From Schaalia turicensis ACS-279-V-Col4 (GTDB lineage Bacteria > Actinomycetota > Actinomycetes > Actinomycetales > Actinomycetaceae): 64,000 nt of DNA. The position numbers and the translations under genes are program-made. The stretch is taken from the NCBI RefSeq assembly GCF_000296505.1, contig NZ_JH815208.1, positions 51,157 to 115,156 on the forward strand, given 5' to 3'. Within the stretch, counting starts at the first letter, position 1. Each line of letters opens with the position of its first letter. Of this stretch, positions 60,742 through 64,000 are shown piece after piece. The notes under the pieces are model-generated. The model saw nothing but the letters and a program-made list of their open reading frames with translations. It searched no databases and was not told the origin of the DNA.

Positions 60742-62577
60742 TCAGGCGCGAGCTGCTGCGATGCGCTCACGGAACTTCGCGAGCTGCTCGGTGATCTCCT
60801 TGGGGAGCTTGTCACCGAACTGCTTGAAGTATTCCTCGGTGTCGTCCATCTCAGCGGTCCATGCGTCGAGATCGATCGCGAAGAGCTTGGCCCACACGGA
60901 CTCGTCAATGTCGAGACCATCAAGGTTGAAGTCCTCGAACTTCGGGTAACGACCGGTGACACCGTCGATTGCCTCAACCTCGCCAGCGGCACGACGGACG
61001 ATCCAGTCGAGGACGCGCGAATTGTCACCGTAGCCCGGCCACATGAACTTGCCGTTCTCGTCCTTGCGGAACCAGTTCACCTGGTAGACCTTCGGGAACT
61101 TGTCGCCAAGCTCTGCCTGCATCTCGAGCCAGTGACCCCAGTAGTCAGCCATGTGGTAGCCACAGAAGGGGAGCATTGCGAACGGGTCGTGACGGAGCGA
61201 GCCGGCCTTGACGTCGGTTGCTGCTGCGGTGACCTCGGAAGCAACGGATGCGCCGATGAAGACGCCGTGTGCTGCTTCGTACTGTTCTGCAACGAGCGGG
61301 ACGTTGGTGGCGCGACGGCCACCGAAGAGGATGGCGTCAATGGCAACACCCTGAGGTGCTTCCCAGTCGGAGCAGATGATCGGGCACTGCGATGCCGGGA
61401 CAGTGAAGCGGCTGTTCGGGTGAGCAGCCTTCTCGCCGGACTCGGGGGTCCAGTCGTTGCCGTGCCAGTCGATCAGGTGTGCCGGGACCTCGCCGTCGAT
61501 GCCTTCCCACCACACATCGCCATCGTCGGTCAGTGCGACGTTGGTGAAGATGGAGTTGGCGCGCATGGTGTCCATAGCCATCGGGTTGGTGTCGTACGAG
61601 GTGCCCGGTGCAACACCGAAGAAGCCGGCTTCCGGGTTGATTGCGTACAGGCGACCATCCGGACCCGGGCGCATCCAGGCGATGTCGTCACCGACGGTCT
61701 CAACGGTGTAACCCGGGATGGTCGGCTGGAGCATAGCGAGGTTGGTCTTGCCACATGCTGACGGGAACGCAGCTGTGACGTGGAACTGCTGGCCGGTCTC
61801 GGTGCGGGTCAGGCGCAGGATGAGCATGTGTTCTGCCATCCAGCCATCGCGGCGAGCCATGGTCGAAGCGATACGGAGAGCAAAGCACTTCTTGCCGAGC
61901 AAGGCGTTGCCACCATAGCCGGAGCCGAAGGACCAGATTTCGTTGGTCTCGGGGAAGTGGGTGATGTACTTTTCGTCATTGCACGGCCAGTTGTCATCAA
62001 CCTGGCCCTCTTCGAGCGGAACGCCCACGGAGTGAACGGCGGGAACCCAGGTTGCACCTTCAGCGATGAGGTCCATTGCAGCCGTGCCCATGCGGGTCAT
62101 GATGCGCATGTTGCAGACAACGTAGGGGGAGTCGGTGATCTCGATGCCGAGCTGCGAGATCGGACCGCCCAGCGGGCCCATGGAGAAGGGGATCACGTAC
62201 ATCGTGCGGCCCTTCATGGAGCCGGTGAACTTCTCCTTGAGGATGGCCTTCATTTCGGTCGGGTCTGCCCAGTGGTTGGTCGGGCCGGCGTCCTCTTCCT
62301 TTTCGGAGCAGATGAACGTACGGGACTCGACACGTGCAACGTCAGAGGGCTTGGAGCGAGCAAGGAAGGAGTTCGGACGCTTCTCTTCGTTGAGCTTGGT
62401 GAACATGCCAGTCTCAACCATGAGAGAGGTCAGGCGATCCCACTCTTCCTGCGAACCATCGGCAAACTCGATGGCGTCAGGCGTCGTCAGCGCGGCGATC
62501 TTAGCAACCCATGCGAGAACGTCTTCTGGAGCGTTGGACGGAGCTGCTGCTCGCACATCCTGTTCGGTCACGGACAT
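60742..62577 (-). CDS. pckG: Phosphoenolpyruvate carboxykinase (GTP)
   Basis: A 611-residue GTP-dependent PEPCK, which interconverts oxaloacetate and PEP at the PEP-pyruvate node. The P-loop signature is [15 protein letters not shown] with the reactive Cys, and [40 protein letters not shown] and the C-terminal helix are intact. The ATG preceded by GGAGGCAAA was chosen; 55 codons upstream in frame are not like the family. It is divergent from the DUF47 gene. Confidence 0.97.
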   Translation of the reverse strand: MSVTEQDVRAAAPSNAPEDVLAWVAKIAALTTPDAIEFADGSQEEWDRLTSLMVETGMFTKLNEEKRPNSFLARSKPSDVARVESRTFICSEKEEDAGPTNHWADPTEMKAILKEKFTGSMKGRTMYVIPFSMGPLGGPISQLGIEITDSPYVVCNMRIMTRMGTAAMDLIAEGATWVPAVHSVGVPLEEGQVDDNWPCNDEKYITHFPETNEIWSFGSGYGGNALLGKKCFALRIASTMARRDGWMAEHMLILRLTRTETGQQFHVTAAFPSACGKTNLAMLQPTIPGYTVETVGDDIAWMRPGPDGRLYAINPEAGFFGVAPGTSYDTNPMAMDTMRANSIFTNVALTDDGDVWWEGIDGEVPAHLIDWHGNDWTPESGEKAAHPNSRFTVPASQCPIICSDWEAPQGVAIDAILFGGRRATNVPLVAEQYEAAHGVFIGASVASEVTAAATDVKAGSLRHDPFAMLPFCGYHMADYWGHWLEMQAELGDKFPKVYQVNWFRKDENGKFMWPGYGDNSRVLDWIVRRAAGEVEAIDGVTGRYPKFEDFNLDGLDIDESVWAKLFAIDLDAWTAEMDDTEEYFKQFGDKLPKEITEQLAKFRERIAAARA

Positions 62578-62817
62578 TTTGCCTCCTGAGGCTTTCGGTA
62601 TTCCAGGGCGACGGGTGCGCCCCTGTTCTACGTGTTCCATAATCCCAGATAGTGGAGGAAAATGCGCGGGCGATAAGTCCCGTGAGCATGTGTGCAACAC
62701 TTCACAAACGTGGCGCGTCGGTATCCGTTCGTCTTCCTTCATTCATCTGAACGCCTCGAGTGCCTTAATCTGTAAGTGCGTTTTGGAACGCATCCCCAAT
62801 CCTCAGGAGGAAAAATC

Positions 62818-63450
62818 GTGGGACTTCGTAAGGCCGCTGACGGCCCGTCCTTCTTCGACCTGTATTCACAGCAGGCCGCGAACCTTGTTTCCGGCACGAC
62901 GATTCTTTCGTCAATCCTTGACTCCTCACCGCAGGAACAGGTCGCAATGCGCGATCAACTGCACGAGGTCGAACACTCCGGTGATGAAATTAATCACCAC
63001 ATTTTGAACCTCATCAACCAGACTTTCATCACCCCCTTCGATCGTGAAGACCTTGGCGCCTTGGCCTCGTGCCTCGACGACTGCATGGACCTCATCGACG
63101 AGGCCGGCGACCTCTACGTCATGTACGGTCTGAACGACCTACCGGACTACGTACACTCGCTTCTACACGAGCAGGTCGATATCTTGACTCGTTGCGCAGC
63201 GCTGACGGCAGAGCAGATCCCCGGCCTCAAGTCCCCACTGGACATGCGCGACTTCTGGGTTGAGCTGAACCGCCTTGAGAACGAAGGTGACACGACCTAC
63301 CGTCGCGCTCTCACTTCGATCTTCGATTCCGGCCTTGATCCGGTGACGATCATCAAGCTGAAGGACCTTGTTGAGGTCCTAGAATCGGCATCCGACGCAT
63401 TCGAAGACCTCGCAAACTGCGTTGAAACGATTGCGGTGAAGGAGTCCTGA
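62818..63450 (+). CDS. DUF47 family protein (PhoU-like, Pit accessory protein)
   Basis: A 210-residue helical protein like PhoU and TIGR00153: FDLYSQQAANLVSGTTILSS, HEVEHSGDEINHHILNLINQ, TFITPFDREDLGALASCLDD. DUF47 proteins are encoded next to PiT phosphate transporters and modulate their activity. GTG start after AGGAGGAAAAATC. The phosphate transporter gene begins 3 bp after its stop. Confidence 0.92.
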   Translation: MGLRKAADGPSFFDLYSQQAANLVSGTTILSSILDSSPQEQVAMRDQLHEVEHSGDEINHHILNLINQTFITPFDREDLGALASCLDDCMDLIDEAGDLYVMYGLNDLPDYVHSLLHEQVDILTRCAALTAEQIPGLKSPLDMRDFWVELNRLENEGDTTYRRALTSIFDSGLDPVTIIKLKDLVEVLESASDAFEDLANCVETIAVKES

Positions 63451-63453
63451 CCC

Positions 63454-64000
63454 GTGGATCTTAATCTGGTCCTGGTCTCGCTGGTCGTGATCATTGCTCT
63501 TGGTTTTGACTACACCAACGGCTTCCACGATGCGGCGAATGCAATCGCAACTTCCGTGTCCACCAGGGCACTGACCCCGCGAGCCGCTCTCCTCATGGCT
63601 GCTGTCATGAACATTATTGGTGCACTTTTGGGCACGGAGGTCGCAAAGACTATCGGTGAGGGCATCATCGATATCTCGCACTACACGAATTCGTCCGACG
63701 TTCTTCAACAGAGAGAGGGCTTGGCGATTGTGCTGGGCGCTCTGGTCGGTGCGGTTGTGTGGAATCTGATCACATGGTGGTTTGGGCTTCCATCGTCCTC
63801 ATCACACGCCTTGATTGGTGGTTTGGTGGGCGCTGGCCTTGCTTCAGCGACCCAGGTGAAGTGGATTGGAATTCTTCAGCACGTCGTCATCCCGATGTTC
63901 GCGTCCCCGGTGATCGGCTTCCTTCTGGGCTTCTTCCTCATGAAGGGCCTGATGAGACTGTTGCAAAATCTGCCCTATCACCGCACGATGCGTCGCTTCC
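63454..64000 (+). CDS. pit: Inorganic phosphate transporter, PiT family, C-terminus outside the window
   Basis: The visible 182 residues start with GTG and show the PiT signature GFDYTNGFHDAANAIATSVS, then PRAALLMAAVMNIIGALLGT, and the second family motif GLPSSSSHALIGGLVGAGLA. At least five membrane helices are seen. It carries phosphate with H+ or Na+. The gene overlaps the right edge of the window. It forms an operon with the DUF47 gene. Confidence 0.93.
   Translation, partial: MDLNLVLVSLVVIIALGFDYTNGFHDAANAIATSVSTRALTPRAALLMAAVMNIIGALLGTEVAKTIGEGIIDISHYTNSSDVLQQREGLAIVLGALVGAVVWNLITWWFGLPSSSSHALIGGLVGAGLASATQVKWIGILQHVVIPMFASPVIGFLLGFFLMKGLMRLLQNLPYHRTMRRF

Noticed and set aside
61780..62589. 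A 269-codon open frame opposite pckG
   Set aside because: Antisense shadow of pckG with no family similarity.

Overview
The window looks like the chromosome of a host-associated actinobacterium of the Actinomyces/Schaalia group. The evidence is a moderately G+C-rich sequence with actinobacterial families throughout: HspR with HAIR operators on dnaK and clpB, MurT-GatD, GTP-dependent PEP carboxykinase, small PurL with PurS and PurQ, MMPL plus YhgE/Pip exporters, and DUF4921 and DUF4235 proteins. The species assignment is inference.

Layout. Positions 1-2641 hold two secreted proteins built of cell-wall/choline-binding-type repeats (the first runs off the left edge). Positions 2813-8224 hold an SDR oxidoreductase, exonuclease III, a serine hydrolase and ClpB. 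Positions 8474-12908 hold a DUF5692-like membrane protein, a TetR regulator, two tandem YbjN proteins and a membrane protein with a P/G/Q-rich tail. Positions 13029-19377 hold gatD-murT and the heat-shock operon dnaK-grpE-dnaJ-hspR. Positions 19869-23204 hold rlmC followed by an A+T-rich foreign patch: an SMI1/KNR4 immunity-like gene, an HNH nuclease-like gene, and a broken cytosine methyltransferase next to hemH. Positions 23273-30863 hold hemH, a decayed GtrA gene, a GNAT acetyltransferase, a small membrane protein, an aldo/keto reductase divergent from an M18 aminopeptidase, an AspT-type transporter and a TetR regulator. Positions 30985-40732 hold an MMPL exporter with a C-terminal degenerate ABC-ATPase-like domain, its YhgE partner, an S4 protein, and a PadR-ABC-FtsX operon. 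Positions 40856-48810 hold single genes (a repeat protein, a second aldo/keto reductase, ACT, DUF4921, an orphan binding lipoprotein, DUF4235, SCP2-like, a membrane protein) and a phosphatidylcholine synthase. Positions 49095-54885 are purD-purC-purS-purQ-purL. Positions 55009-60583 are a MoxR/DUF58/VWA/TPR (Bat-like) operon. Positions 60742-64000 hold pckG, a PhoU-like DUF47 gene and the start of a PiT phosphate transporter.

How the genes work together. HspR, at the end of the dnaK operon, should repress its own operon and clpB through the HAIR palindromes. MurT and GatD amidate lipid II. The pur genes cover five steps of IMP synthesis. Each permease-type cluster (TetR/MMPL/YhgE and PadR/ABC/FtsX) carries its own regulator. 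At least twelve genes have a TANNNT hexamer ending 6-7 nt before the start codon and most lack a ribosome-binding site, so leaderless transcription appears common here.

The points most worth a second look are the SMI1/HNH island, the MMPL-ABC-like fusion, MurT without its zinc ribbon, the phosphatidylcholine synthase, and the systematic leaderless starts. No tRNA, rRNA, CRISPR array, intact insertion sequence or prophage was recognised.
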